A DNA stretch of 62,638 bases. It comes from a virus. Under the pieces are notes generated by a model, which was not told the origin of the DNA, did not search any database, and saw nothing but the letters and a program-made list of their open reading frames with translations. Position numbers and translations under genes: made by a program. Shown piece after piece: positions 1 to 7,181 of this stretch. The stretch lies in the IMG/VR virus record IMGVR_UViG_3300046792_000108, positions 1 to 62,638 of that record; one strand, given 5' to 3'. Position 1 is the stretch's first letter; each line of letters starts with the position of its first letter.

Positions 1-137
1 AAATCCTGTCCGTGTTTCCTACGATGTCCTGATGCTTGTCATACTCGCACAACTCATCCAGCATCATGTGCCAGTTGTTGGATGCATCTTTGATCCAGAT
101 TTGCGCGTTGCTCACAAGTTCCATCCTGGCATTAGCG
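1..137. repeat. Left copy of terminal overlap (contig closes to a circle)
   Basis: Bases 1-137 match 62502-62638 except at base 11 (c) against 62512 (a). The overlap lies inside one reverse-strand gene, and the difference is synonymous (ACG versus ACT, both Thr). An open frame runs through the join, so this is best read as an assembly overlap of a circular or circularly permuted genome carrying a population variant, not as a packaged terminal repeat. Confidence 0.9.
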
Positions 138-436
138 GATGTTCCGATCCAGCAATGAATGGACTGAATGTGGATGGGAGCCTGAGTAGTATAGCTCCCA
201 TGATAATCTGTCACTACATTACACGGACCCGCTTTCATGATGATCATAGTACTGGACGGCATCGGCGCGAACCAGGCTTCGTAAGGAACAATTTGACAAG
301 GAAAGGTTTGACCAGCACTTCCGATGTAAGGAGTAAGGTGTCCTCCCTGCATTTGATCGGGAGCACCAGGATTCATAGATAGTTGGGCGAACGCGCTGGA
401 CATCAGCAGGGTGACAAGCAATAGAAGTTTTCTCAT
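1..436 (-). CDS. Secreted cysteine-rich protein, N-terminal part (continues at 62281-62501)
   Basis: ATG at 436-434. The protein opens with a clear Sec signal peptide, MRKLLLLVTLLMSSAFAQ, with likely cleavage after AFA. The frame reaches base 1 and continues without a break at the right end of the window, giving about 218 aa in all, with six cysteines in the mature part (TFPC, AGPC, IHCW, ELCE, IFCG, DHCA), which suits disulfides formed outside the cytoplasm. It lies antisense to the late operon and ends 2 bp from the tailspike stop. Its own promoter (445-474) is of the early type, so it is probably an early-expressed cargo gene acting in the periplasm or outside the cell. I recognise no family; superinfection exclusion or host-surface change are guesses. 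Confidence 0.8.
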   Translation of the reverse strand, partial: MRKLLLLVTLLMSSAFAQLSMNPGAPDQMQGGHLTPYIGSAGQTFPCQIVPYEAWFAPMPSSTMIIMKAGPCNVVTDYHGSYTTQAPIHIQSIHCWIGTSANARMELVSNAQIWIKDASNNWHMMLDELCEYDKHQDIVGNTDRI

Positions 437-444
437 ACACGACT

Positions 445-474
445 ATCCTATATACAATGAATATGGGTTGTCAA
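445..474 (-). promoter_or_regulatory. Early-type promoter of the secreted gene
   Basis: On the reverse strand: CCATTGACA (-35 TTGACA at 474-469), 18-bp spacer, TAGGAT (450-445). Only eight bases separate the -10 from the ATG at 436, so transcription should start at or just before the start codon. No Shine-Dalgarno is present, which points to leaderless translation. Confidence 0.65.
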
Positions 475-510
475 TGGCAATAATTCTGAAAGCTTGGAAA
501 GGACTGGCGT

Positions 511-708
511 GTGCATGATAGTAATTGGGTCGATCTTGTCAAATTTGTCGTGGCTAGTTTGGCCGCTGTACTTGTACGTGTTCTACGGGAGTATGTCAAT
601 CGCCGCTATCCTAGTAAGAGTCGGCGTCGAAGAGGGGAATCAAGCCGCGATGTTTCTAGACCGACACGCGCCAGAAAGCATCAAACTGATCGGGATGAGG
701 ATGAGTGA
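511..708 (+). CDS. Small single-pass membrane protein, 65 aa
   Basis: ATG at 511 follows a GGAAAGGA ribosome site 7 bases upstream. The N-terminal third is hydrophobic (VDLVKFVVASLAAVLVRVL) and is followed by a very basic, then mixed-charge tail, as in a membrane anchor with a cytoplasmic tail. Its stop overlaps the next start (ATGAGTGA at 701-708). A longer overlapping frame beginning with TTG at 494 was judged less likely because this frame has the better ribosome site and the overlap arrangement seen throughout the genome. No family recognised; its place before the lysis genes suggests a lysis or membrane role. Confidence 0.5.
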   Translation: MHDSNWVDLVKFVVASLAAVLVRVLREYVNRRYPSKSRRRRGESSRDVSRPTRARKHQTDRDEDE

Positions 709-1060
709 TAAGGCAGCTCCTCGAATCTTCTACGCTATAGCTCTTATTTCCATTGGGTGGTTAGGACACGACAGTTGGGAATTTCACCACACATTTGTTC
801 TCACAGATCTGGCTACGATTGCTCAGCCAGGAGACACGATAAACTTTAGAGGAAGAGTAGAAATTGTAGCTGACAATACCTGGTGGTTTCAGAGAAATAC
901 TGAACCAGTTGGTCAAGCTTTCCCAGCTACTTTCTGTAAAGATTTTGTCCCAGGATTAAGACGTGGCCATCGTGTAGAGGTTGTGGTTTATTCGATTCCC
1001 GGAGTTATGAGTGATTGTTGGACCATAGCAAGTAATCCATTAGGCATCATATACAAATAA
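701..1060 (+). CDS. Membrane-anchored protein, 119 aa
   Basis: The start chosen is the ATG at 701 (MSDKAAPRIFY), which overlaps the stop of the preceding gene. One N-terminal membrane segment (RIFYAIALISIGWLG) is followed by a beta-rich domain with two cysteines (TFCKDF, SDCWT) that would lie outside the inner membrane. The frame is open upstream to a TTG at 494, so a 188-aa form is possible. Unknown family. It shares an operon with a 36-aa peptide and lies just before the lysis cassette. Confidence 0.5.
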   Translation: MSDKAAPRIFYAIALISIGWLGHDSWEFHHTFVLTDLATIAQPGDTINFRGRVEIVADNTWWFQRNTEPVGQAFPATFCKDFVPGLRRGHRVEVVVYSIPGVMSDCWTIASNPLGIIYK

Positions 1061-1073
1061 AGGAGAATGAAAC

Positions 1074-1184
1074 ATGTCAAACGGAAGCAAACCTCCGGGT
1101 GGCTGGAAACCCGGTGATAAGGAACCGAAACCGGAAGATCAACCGGAAGAAAAACAACCTGAAGAACAGAAGAAGGAAGAATAA
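1074..1184 (+). CDS. Short Pro/Glu/Lys-rich peptide, 36 aa
   Basis: Starts ATG at 1074 after a strong AAAGGAGA ribosome site and ends TAA at 1182-1184. The sequence is low complexity: a GGWKPGDKEPKPEDQPEEK-type run with a C-terminal QKKEE. Peptides of this PGDKEPKPE style often sit near lysis or tail genes of soil phages, but no function is known to me. An apparent terminator follows directly. Confidence 0.55.
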   Translation: MSNGSKPPGGWKPGDKEPKPEDQPEEKQPEEQKKEE

Positions 1185-1191
1185 CTCAGAC

Positions 1192-1216
1192 GGGGAGTTA
1201 ACAGCTCCCCTTCCTT
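1192..1216 (+). terminator. Probable intrinsic terminator
   Basis: GGGGAG (1192-1197) pairs with CTCCCC (1205-1210) across a 7-base loop and is followed by TTCCTT. The U-run is weak, so partial readthrough into the lysis genes is likely. Confidence 0.45.
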
Positions 1217-1228
1217 AAAGGATCTAAT

Positions 1229-1738
1229 ATGTTAGTTTGGGGATCAAGAGTTAGTCAGGATTTCCGCAACAGGGTGATTAACATCTCCCAATCTCTAGGA
1301 ATTGATCCAGATTTTCTTATGGCTTGTATAGCCTTCGAATCTGGAGAGACCTTCAGTCCATCTGTGAAAAACGCGGCCGGTTCTGGAGCTATTGGGCTAA
1401 TCCAGTTCATGCCGCAGACCGCGGCTTTACTCGGAACTTCGAGTGTAGAACTTGCCGGTATGACTGCCGAAGAACAATTGGGTTATGTTTATAAGTATTT
1501 CCTGCCGCATACTGGCAAAATGAAGACCCTTAGTGACCTGTATATGGCCATTCTGTGGCCTGCGGCTATCGGCAAAGCGGAAACATACGTATTGTTTTCT
1601 CAGACCGACTCGGAGCATCCAAAGCGGTATATTCAGAATCGTGGTTTGGACTTTAACCATGACGGGGTTATCACAAAAGCTGAGGCCGCGGCAGGTCCCC
1701 AGCACAAACTCGAGAAAGGAGTTAAATTCTCAGCATGA
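1229..1738 (+). CDS. Endolysin: lytic transglycosylase (GH23/SLT-like), 169 aa
   Basis: It cleaves the glycan strands of peptidoglycan. Visible signs are the SLT-type catalytic region ACIAFESGETF (Glu near residue 37), then AAGSGAIGLIQFMP, the Gly-Leu-Ile-Gln-Phe-Met-Pro signature of goose-type transglycosylases. Near the C terminus DFNHDGVITKAE looks like an EF-hand-type calcium loop, unusual in an endolysin. There is no signal peptide, so export would rely on the holin. It is the first gene of a three-gene lysis cassette; its TGA overlaps the next ATG. Confidence 0.82.
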   Translation: MLVWGSRVSQDFRNRVINISQSLGIDPDFLMACIAFESGETFSPSVKNAAGSGAIGLIQFMPQTAALLGTSSVELAGMTAEEQLGYVYKYFLPHTGKMKTLSDLYMAILWPAAIGKAETYVLFSQTDSEHPKRYIQNRGLDFNHDGVITKAEAAAGPQHKLEKGVKFSA

Positions 1739-2415
1739 CGCCACACATTAAGCATCTCATTATCACAGTTCTGGTAATAGTCGCCGCGTTAGTCGGGTTA
1801 ATTTCTTACGAGAAATATCGCCTTACCCTGGCGGATAAAACTCAGACTGCTACGGACAAGCTGTTGAAGGAAAACACTGATAAGGAAAATCAGAGAGACA
1901 AGGACTTCAACGATTTTAAGATCCAAGCTCTTCAGGCCATTGCTGAGATTAAAACAGCGAAGCAGGGAGTTACAGTTCTCCAACCGATCATGCAAGGAGC
2001 TGCTCCTCAGTCTGTAGCAAAAAGTGATCTTCCTCCGGACGTGCAGAAACAACTACCCAATACTGCCCCTGATGCCAGGTTTAATCTGTTAACGGATGAT
2101 CAGGTTGTGAATCTGGCAAAAAGCTCAAAACAATGCGACATCGACAAGGCCGGATTAACCACATGTGAAGAGAATAAACAGTCTATGCAGGAGAAGATTG
2201 ATTCCCTGACCAGATCTAACAAGAAATGGGAGGAGGCTGGGACCGTACCACGATGGAATGCCATGATCGGTATATCTAAGACCAGGGAAGGAAGTTATAA
2301 GCCTGCGGGAATACTCTCTTATCGTGTCCAGCATAACTGGGGCTTATCAATAGGGGCAGTTAATAATGCTGTGGTTGGTGGACTAAATATCAACGTTGGA
2401 GGAAACCCAAAGTGA
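1735..2415 (+). CDS. Spanin-like protein (i-spanin/Rz type), 226 aa
   Basis: An N-terminal membrane segment (IIITVLVIVAALVGLISYE region) is followed by a long charged, probably coiled-coil stretch, then a beta-rich C-terminal domain ending near VGGLNINVG. Type II topology, position straight after the endolysin and overlap with a holin-like gene fit an inner-membrane spanin, which would join inner and outer membranes for the last step of lysis in a Gram-negative host. No embedded Rz1 lipoprotein was found. The long C-terminal domain exceeds a typical Rz, so an anchored tail-associated protein is an alternative. Confidence 0.5.
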   Translation: MTPHIKHLIITVLVIVAALVGLISYEKYRLTLADKTQTATDKLLKENTDKENQRDKDFNDFKIQALQAIAEIKTAKQGVTVLQPIMQGAAPQSVAKSDLPPDVQKQLPNTAPDARFNLLTDDQVVNLAKSSKQCDIDKAGLTTCEENKQSMQEKIDSLTRSNKKWEEAGTVPRWNAMIGISKTREGSYKPAGILSYRVQHNWGLSIGAVNNAVVGGLNINVGGNPK

Positions 2416-2810
2416 TGACTTTCTACGTGGTAGAATCATCCGTTCTAATCCTGATGGTTCTTCTCGGTGCTCTGTTTTGGTGGTATGGCAAACTACCCTC
2501 TGTGTCCCAAACCAGGGAATTATTGGACCTAGTGAATAGTCGAGGAGGGAATATCATACTTCTCCTCCTTGCCACCATCATTGGAGCTGGGACAAGTCTT
2601 CGTTTGTTCTACTATGTGATTCAGTTATCTGTGGACGGGAAGTTGGCTCAAGATAACGTATTCGCCATCATGAGCCTCACTTTTGTCACAGGGACTATTA
2701 CCGGGAATTTTCAGGGAGCTTTGTTGAAGACAATGACTGGAGATGTCCCGATCCCCCGGAAAGATACCTCAACTCCAACCACCGGACCAAGTAATCAACC
2801 ACAGAGCTAA
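2412..2810 (+). CDS. Holin-like membrane protein, 132 aa
   Basis: Two to three membrane segments are visible: SSVLILMVLLGALFWWYG, NIILLLLATIIGAG plus the adjacent LRLFYYVIQL, and a weaker VFAIMSLTFVTGTI. A polar Ser/Thr/Pro-rich tail follows. Start is GTG at 2412 or ATG at 2415, overlapping the preceding stop. Size, topology and place in the lysis cassette suggest a holin that would release the endolysin. The 3' end overlaps the convergent TSCPD gene by about 110 bp. Confidence 0.5.
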   Translation: MMTFYVVESSVLILMVLLGALFWWYGKLPSVSQTRELLDLVNSRGGNIILLLLATIIGAGTSLRLFYYVIQLSVDGKLAQDNVFAIMSLTFVTGTITGNFQGALLKTMTGDVPIPRKDTSTPTTGPSNQPQS

Positions 2811-3105
2811 CAATCCCGAGTTCTGGTCCTGACGGGCCTTGCGGATCGAATCTTACATACTTGAGTTTTTCCACATAATCTCGGAGAGGTACTCCATGCT
2901 GCAAACCGATGCTCAGTGTGATTGCCCAGGAATCGAGGAGTCCTGAGATTGTAGTTCCAATCTTTGACATCTTGACAAAGACCTCGGCAACTTTACCATT
3001 CTTGTAGCAGTTTACTGTGACGTAACCATCATTAATTCCGATGGTGAAGTGATGAGTTATTCCGTTTCTTTCAGGTGGAAGTTTTTTCTTCTTTGCCTCA
3101 GCCAT
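2698..3105 (-). CDS. Orphan TSCPD-domain protein (NrdJ C-terminal-like), 135 aa
   Basis: The protein matches the C-terminal domain of B12-dependent (class II) ribonucleotide reductases: GITHHFTIGINDGYVTV, AEVFVKMSKIGTTISGLLD, SLQHGVPL-type residues (IGLQHGVPLRDYVEK), RFDPQGPSG and VVDYLVRWLELRYL, in the family order. In NrdJ this module is fused to the catalytic chain; here it stands alone and no reductase gene is present. It may act on the host enzyme (inference). Start supported by AAGGAG 7 bases upstream of ATG 3105. It overlaps VRR-NUC upstream and the holin-like gene at its 3' end. Confidence 0.75.
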   Translation of the reverse strand: MAEAKKKKLPPERNGITHHFTIGINDGYVTVNCYKNGKVAEVFVKMSKIGTTISGLLDSWAITLSIGLQHGVPLRDYVEKLKYVRFDPQGPSGPELGIVSSVVDYLVRWLELRYLSGGSGHLQSLSSTKLPENSR

Positions 3106-3386
3106 ATTCTAACTCCTTCTACTGCGGTTTCAGGTGAGACTGCGAAGAAAGCACACCCACCTGCTCGTTCTATGGTTTTCAAAAAATAGGCCTGGGTAGG
3201 TTCCGGGAATTCACCAGGCTGTTTGACTTCGATAGCAATAAACAGACCTTTGTAGCAACAGATAAGATCAGTGATACCTGCCTCTTGATATTGATTACCA
3301 TGGATTTTTATAGGGCGGAGGCCCGGAAAGTTAAACTTAAGTGCTTCAACAATTTTGATCCTAAGCCTCGTTTCCGGACCTCGCAT
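3057..3386 (-). CDS. VRR-NUC family nuclease, 109 aa
   Basis: A compact PD-(D/E)XK nuclease of the stand-alone phage VRR-NUC type. Visible motifs: N-terminal E in ETRLRIKIVE, the catalytic AGITDLICCYKGLFIAIEVK block (D then E-V-K), and TQAYFLKTIERAGG with the conserved Q. These proteins cut branched or recombining DNA and often accompany phage recombination genes. It sits downstream of SSB in the recombination part of the operon and overlaps the TSCPD gene by 49 bp. Confidence 0.85.
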   Translation of the reverse strand: MRGPETRLRIKIVEALKFNFPGLRPIKIHGNQYQEAGITDLICCYKGLFIAIEVKQPGEFPEPTQAYFLKTIERAGGCAFFAVSPETAVEGVRIWLRQRRKNFHLKETE

Positions 3387-3422
3387 GGTTATCTCCTTAA
3401 CAGTGAATAGATCTAAAATAGA

Positions 3423-3998
3423 TCAGCTGAACAAGTCTTCCTCTTCTTCAGTTTCCTCTTCGTCTTTCTTCTTTTTGGACTTCTTGGGTTTTTCCTCTTC
3501 CTCCTCTTCAGTTTCCTCTTCCTCGACTGGCTTTTTCTTGGTTTTCTTCGGAGTCTCTTCCTCGTCCTCAGGTTCTTCCTCGATGTCATCTCCGGTGTTG
3601 CCGAAGTCGGACAAAGGATAGAAGGTGGCCACTTCCGATGTGGTTTTCCCTTCGTACTCTCCGTCCACGATGCTGACCGCACCTTCCAACCCGATCAGTT
3701 TGTCCAGGTCGATCTTCACAGGTTTGGACGGGACTTCTTTACCGCAGGCCTCGAGCAAGTTCCTCAGGTTCCACAAGGCTTGTTTCTGGAGTGAACAGGA
3801 ATGATGGAGAGTTTTCCCGTTTCCTTTCTTAGGTCCTGAATTGAGTTTGAGAAGAAAGAATAGAACAGGTTTCCCCGACTCAGACCCCTTCTTGGTTTTG
3901 ATTTCTGTGACCTCAAACTTGTAGTCTCCTTCGGGAACGTGTATCTTACCTCCTCCGGATTCTACTCCTTCGAAATCAATCGTTACTAGTCGTGGCAT
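3423..3998 (-). CDS. Single-stranded DNA-binding protein, DUF669-like, acidic tail, 191 aa
   Basis: The N-terminal half is an OB-like domain (EGDYKFEVTEIKTKKG, GKPVLFFLLKLNSG, CSLQKQALWNLRNLLEACG), the pattern of DUF669-type phage proteins that work as SSB or annealing partners. The C-terminal third alternates acidic and lysine-rich runs, with a KPKKSKKKK block between glutamate stretches, and ends in EEDLFS, an acidic tip like that by which SSBs recruit partners. It lies with the Sak4-like ATPase and two nucleases, so it probably coats DNA during replication and recombination. Confidence 0.72.
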   Translation of the reverse strand: MPRLVTIDFEGVESGGGKIHVPEGDYKFEVTEIKTKKGSESGKPVLFFLLKLNSGPKKGNGKTLHHSCSLQKQALWNLRNLLEACGKEVPSKPVKIDLDKLIGLEGAVSIVDGEYEGKTTSEVATFYPLSDFGNTGDDIEEEPEDEEETPKKTKKKPVEEEETEEEEEEKPKKSKKKKDEEETEEEEDLFS

Positions 3999-4030
3999 GT
4001 ATTTCTCCTTTGTGTTAAGATTTAAGCTAC

Positions 4031-4354
4031 TTAGAAATTAAGTCCATCAAGTGCGATGGACGAGTTGGCAGCCATCACGGCTTCACGAAGTTTTCGGATG
4101 GCTTTGCTTTGATCTGACCCGCGCTGGGTGTTTGAGATGATCACTTGGGCCAGATATTTGCCGGCATTGCGGATTGTTTCATATCGAGGAACCTGATCTG
4201 GGCGAGGAGGATGGTACCGAAACAACTCCTCGATTTTCTCTTGTTGAGTCATCTCACGAGTATTTGTTGCCATCGTTTCAACTTGACTAACCTGGGATTG
4301 ATAGGGGATGCTCATTCTTGGTTCTCTGTTTTTCTCATCTTTCCAATCGCTCAT
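4031..4354 (-). CDS. acb2: Acb2/Tad1-type anti-CBASS cyclic-nucleotide sponge, 107 aa
   Basis: The C-terminal two thirds carries the helical-hairpin signature of this family: FRYHPPRPDQVPRYETIR, then LAQVIISNTQRGSDQSKAI, then KLREAVMAANSSIAL. Known members assemble into oligomers that bind the cyclic di- and trinucleotide or ADPR-type signals of CBASS and Thoeris and so block abortive defence. The N-terminal 45 residues are polar and variable. Start ATG 4354 has AAGGAG upstream. It is placed between SSB and the Sak4-like ATPase, so it would be made early. The family call rests on remembered motifs; ligand choice cannot be inferred. Confidence 0.75.
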   Translation of the reverse strand: MSDWKDEKNREPRMSIPYQSQVSQVETMATNTREMTQQEKIEELFRYHPPRPDQVPRYETIRNAGKYLAQVIISNTQRGSDQSKAIRKLREAVMAANSSIALDGLNF

Positions 4355-4363
4355 GATGCTCCT

Positions 4364-5086
4364 TTATGTGGTTGAAACAGCTTTTACAATTCTTTCCCGA
4401 ATCTTCAAATAGGCCTCACCCATCATAAGCGGGTCATTTCCTAGCTTAAGATCTTTCGGGAAGACTGGTGGATTCACCCTGTCCTTTGCCTCAATTAGGT
4501 CTGTGAGTTTGAATGTGACCTTTCTTGAGTCTCCATCCAGATATAAACGCCCGATCCAGTCAACTTTGCTGGATAGAAATTCTCTTACTCCAGGTGTTAA
4601 GCTTGGAGCAAAGGTCTCAAACCCTTCATCGCCTTTCTTAGATTTTCTCCTTTCCTGTGCGAGATAAATCACTCCTCCTGGAAATTGGCTGGTCTCATGA
4701 ATACACTCAATTAACATTGACCCAACCTGTCCCCAGAGTCTTTGATTCATCTCTTTTTTATTCTTTCCTTTTCCCTTAACCTCTCGGATAGCCAGACTCT
4801 GCAATCCAGTTAAGGTATCGGGTATAAGAAGATCGAATTGTCCTTCTCGGTTGTTAAGCTCAGTTACAACCTCCAAGTAGTGAGCGATAGAACGAATCCT
4901 TACTATCTTTATATTCTTCGCTCCTTTCAGGGTCACCACGCCTGCATCTCCGCAATCAAGCTCAATGGTCCTAAGTCCAGTTCTTCCAGCAAAGGAAGTT
5001 TTACCAGTACCGTTGAACCCGTAGAAGCACATGTGGGGGTTGAAGTTTGAAAAATAATCTTCGAACGAGCTGAAAGTAATCTTCAC
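4364..5086 (-). CDS. RecA-fold ATPase, Sak4-like single-strand annealing/recombination protein, 240 aa
   Basis: Walker A is FYGFNGTGKTSFA (about residues 22-34), followed by an acidic core (IELDCGDAG) and a Walker B-like hydrophobic strand FDLLIPDTLTGLQ. The family, widespread in phages (AAA_24/Sak4), supports annealing together with a phage SSB, and an acidic-tailed SSB is encoded two genes downstream. Start GTG at 5086 overlaps the stop of the Cas4-like nuclease (GTGA). Role: DNA recombination and replication restart. Confidence 0.75.
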   Translation of the reverse strand: MKITFSSFEDYFSNFNPHMCFYGFNGTGKTSFAGRTGLRTIELDCGDAGVVTLKGAKNIKIVRIRSIAHYLEVVTELNNREGQFDLLIPDTLTGLQSLAIREVKGKGKNKKEMNQRLWGQVGSMLIECIHETSQFPGGVIYLAQERRKSKKGDEGFETFAPSLTPGVREFLSSKVDWIGRLYLDGDSRKVTFKLTDLIEAKDRVNPPVFPKDLKLGNDPLMMGEAYLKIRERIVKAVSTT

Positions 5087-6096
5087 TTTAAGGGCTCTCC
5101 TCTGTCGTCCTTAATCTGAACGAAATTTTTCTTAATCTCATGATTTCTGTCTGTCTTGCCCATCATGTCTGCCAGGCATAGGTCTGTGTAATCACAGGAC
5201 CATTTGCAGTCTCGGTTCCAATTTCTTGTGGGCCTGGTAATCTCTCTGGCTCTCTTAGCTCGATCGACCCAGTCTCGAACGAAAAGTTCTCCTAATTTCA
5301 AATTCGCCACGTTTGTCACGCGCATCAGAGATAGAGTTTCTGGCAGAGACTCAAGAAAAGATTTGTTGGGTTTAAGCCCAGCTTCTTCACAGGATAACAA
5401 ATAGCTCCTCTTATCTGTTTGAATCTTCCGTATGGAAAGACCACCTCTTTTCAAGATTTGTGGACGAGGTACGGGAGAAGTTCTTACGTAATTCCACACG
5501 ATCTTTTCAACCTTGATACCAACCTTATTCAATAGGAAGGCATAGGCATGAGGTTGTGGGGCGGCGATCCTTTCGTTCGAGTCAGGCATCTTCTCTTTGT
5601 TCTTTGTTTCAAGCAAACAGATTCTACCTTCTTCTTTGTAGACCAGGTCTGCTTTCCATCGGATCGGGAAACCAAATTTTGTCGGAAGTTCGTAAGATTG
5701 TTCAACATGAAGGATTTCCCAGTCTTTCTCGATAGGAAACCAGTGTTCGATATAGTGCTTCATCAGGAAATAAGCAATCTTCGGGGTAAATCCCTTTTCC
5801 TCAAACATCTCTCGTTCTTCATCGAATAGGTTGTCCCAGTTCTCAGCTTTAAGCTGTTTGTACTTAGGTTTGATGATGTCGGACGGGTTAATCACTAGGT
5901 GGTCTTTGACAGGCTTCGCGTTAAACTGTTGAAGCCAGCGATAGTATGCTTCTTCAAGATCATGCATCCACGACCCCATGTACAGGCCTTTTTTCTTGAC
6001 TCTGGGTTTGAGTCTCTGATCTGCTCGATAGCTGTATTGCATCTCACATCTAACTAATCTTCTGTCACTCGAGTAGGATACCCCAGTTACGCGCAT
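5083..6096 (-). CDS. Cas4/RecB-like PD-(D/E)XK nuclease with predicted 4Fe-4S cluster, 337 aa
   Basis: Visible nuclease motifs: GSWMHDLEEAYY, WKADLVYKEEGRICLLETK (Asp then Glu-x-Lys), and QPHAYAFLL (QxxxY-type motif). One cysteine near the N terminus (RRLVRCEMQ) plus a C-terminal DCKWSCDYTDLCLAD (C-x3-C-x5-C) repeats the Cas4/AddB iron-sulfur layout. Such phage exonucleases make 3' single-stranded tails for recombination, and the Sak4-like ATPase and SSB follow in the operon. The 5' end overlaps the HNH gene. Confidence 0.8.
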   Translation of the reverse strand: MRVTGVSYSSDRRLVRCEMQYSYRADQRLKPRVKKKGLYMGSWMHDLEEAYYRWLQQFNAKPVKDHLVINPSDIIKPKYKQLKAENWDNLFDEEREMFEEKGFTPKIAYFLMKHYIEHWFPIEKDWEILHVEQSYELPTKFGFPIRWKADLVYKEEGRICLLETKNKEKMPDSNERIAAPQPHAYAFLLNKVGIKVEKIVWNYVRTSPVPRPQILKRGGLSIRKIQTDKRSYLLSCEEAGLKPNKSFLESLPETLSLMRVTNVANLKLGELFVRDWVDRAKRAREITRPTRNWNRDCKWSCDYTDLCLADMMGKTDRNHEIKKNFVQIKDDRGEPLK

Positions 6097-6641
6097 AACG
6101 ACCTCCTCTTTTTCTCCTCAACTCCTCGTGGGCTATCCCACCATTTTTTTCTTAAATCTGACCAAATTTTCTTCTGTTCAGCTGTGTGCTTCTTTCCCTT
6201 GTGATGTAATTTCTGATGGTCACCTCGAGTCATATCTCTAAGATTTGACGGGTTATCGTTTCCTGGATTCTCATCTATATGATGGACTATGTACCCTGGA
6301 GGTAGGGATTTTCCATGGACTGTTTCCCAAACTACGATTGCCTGATTTACGTACCCATTCCCTCTAGCACGAGGATGCCAGTCCATCTTTACGGATATCC
6401 TCCCTGTTTTTGAGTTTTGGTTTATCCCGCCTCTCCAGTTTGGGTTCTTTAACCCTTTCTCTCTTTCATGTCTTCTGTCAATTCCTAATCTTTTTAAGTG
6501 CCTAGCTACTGTGGCATGTGACATCTTGAATTTTCTACCTAATTGTTTCAAGTTAAGTCTTTTCTCTACATACAGAAACACCAGGTCGTGAGGAGTTGGA
6601 ATCCTACCATGAGGACCTCGGGATTTGAAATTTCTAGGCAT
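6087..6641 (-). CDS. HNH homing endonuclease with N-terminal HTH, 184 aa
   Basis: The N terminus has a helix-turn-helix (LKQLGRKFKMSHATVARHL), the middle carries YIVHHIDENPGNDNPSNL followed by HQKLHHKGK, the classic phage HNH core, and the C terminus is basic and resembles NUMOD-type DNA-binding repeats. It is free-standing, with a weak ribosome site and a 54-bp gap upstream, so it looks inserted between the Cas4-like gene and the conserved 161-aa gene. It probably spreads its own locus by cutting phages that lack it. Confidence 0.85.
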   Translation of the reverse strand: MPRNFKSRGPHGRIPTPHDLVFLYVEKRLNLKQLGRKFKMSHATVARHLKRLGIDRRHEREKGLKNPNWRGGINQNSKTGRISVKMDWHPRARGNGYVNQAIVVWETVHGKSLPPGYIVHHIDENPGNDNPSNLRDMTRGDHQKLHHKGKKHTAEQKKIWSDLRKKWWDSPRGVEEKKRRSLCA

Positions 6642-6695
6642 GTTGGTCGCATCTTACAAGCTTCCGATCTGAGCTGTAGCTTACACCAGAGACTC

Positions 6696-7181
6696 TCATA
6701 TAGCTCCCTGATCTTCTTCTACATGAAGTAGTCGTTTTTCTGGGTTTTTGGGTTTGTACGGCTCATTCAACCTAAGATTCATTTGCTCCGGTTGTTCGAT
6801 GTCTAAATGTAATGAGTTCACCAGGTTGTAATAGCAAGTGAAAAAGTGATGTCTCACCAACCCATCCGGGTGTTCGTACCCAATCACCTCAAAAGCGTGG
6901 ATGATGTGCATCACGTAATGCATCGGATATCCGTCCAGATCTGACATCCATTTTTTCGTATCCTCGAACAAGTTCTTTAGATCATAACTCATAAAACCTG
7001 TCGGGTCTTCAATCTGATGTCTGACATCGAATGGCATCATCACGAAGTACCTGATGGCCCGGTTCATAGCTTTAGAGGCATCAAACTTACTCCTCCCATC
7101 GCATCCACGAGATGCTTGAATCAGAACTGCCTGGTGACGGAGCCCTAATTCCATTACCCAATCCTGTAAAACACTCTTCAT
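6696..7181 (-). CDS. Conserved phage protein, copy B of a paralogous pair, 161 aa
   Basis: It begins MKSVLQDWVMELGLRHQAVL and contains GCDGRSK, YVMHIIHAFEVIGYEHPD and VNSLHLDIEQPEQ. The 153-aa gene at 14837-15298 has the same landmarks in the same order, so the two are paralogs within one operon. The type is common in phage genomes, mostly helical, function unknown. Its start overlaps the stop of the DnaQ-like exonuclease (ATGA), with GGGGAG upstream. Confidence 0.75.
   Translation of the reverse strand: MKSVLQDWVMELGLRHQAVLIQASRGCDGRSKFDASKAMNRAIRYFVMMPFDVRHQIEDPTGFMSYDLKNLFEDTKKWMSDLDGYPMHYVMHIIHAFEVIGYEHPDGLVRHHFFTCYYNLVNSLHLDIEQPEQMNLRLNEPYKPKNPEKRLLHVEEDQGAI

Noticed and set aside
1-137. 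Direct terminal repeats as in T7-like phages
   Set aside because: Too short, not identical, and inside one continuous gene; better explained by circular assembly.
32-382. Forward 116-codon open frame at the left end
   Set aside because: It is the shadow of the reverse-strand secreted gene, which has a signal peptide, promoter and continuation across the join.
494-700. 188-aa reading starting with TTG at 494
   Set aside because: The ATG at 511 in another frame has a proper ribosome site and the usual ATGA-type overlap with 701; kept only as an alternative.
3413-3682. Arg/Lys-rich reverse frame over the SSB tail
   Set aside because: Low-complexity shadow of the acidic/lysine repeat in the SSB gene.
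5083-6096. Cas4-like gene as part of a CRISPR system
   Set aside because: It stands among phage recombination genes with no cas1, cas2 or array, so it is a phage recombination nuclease.
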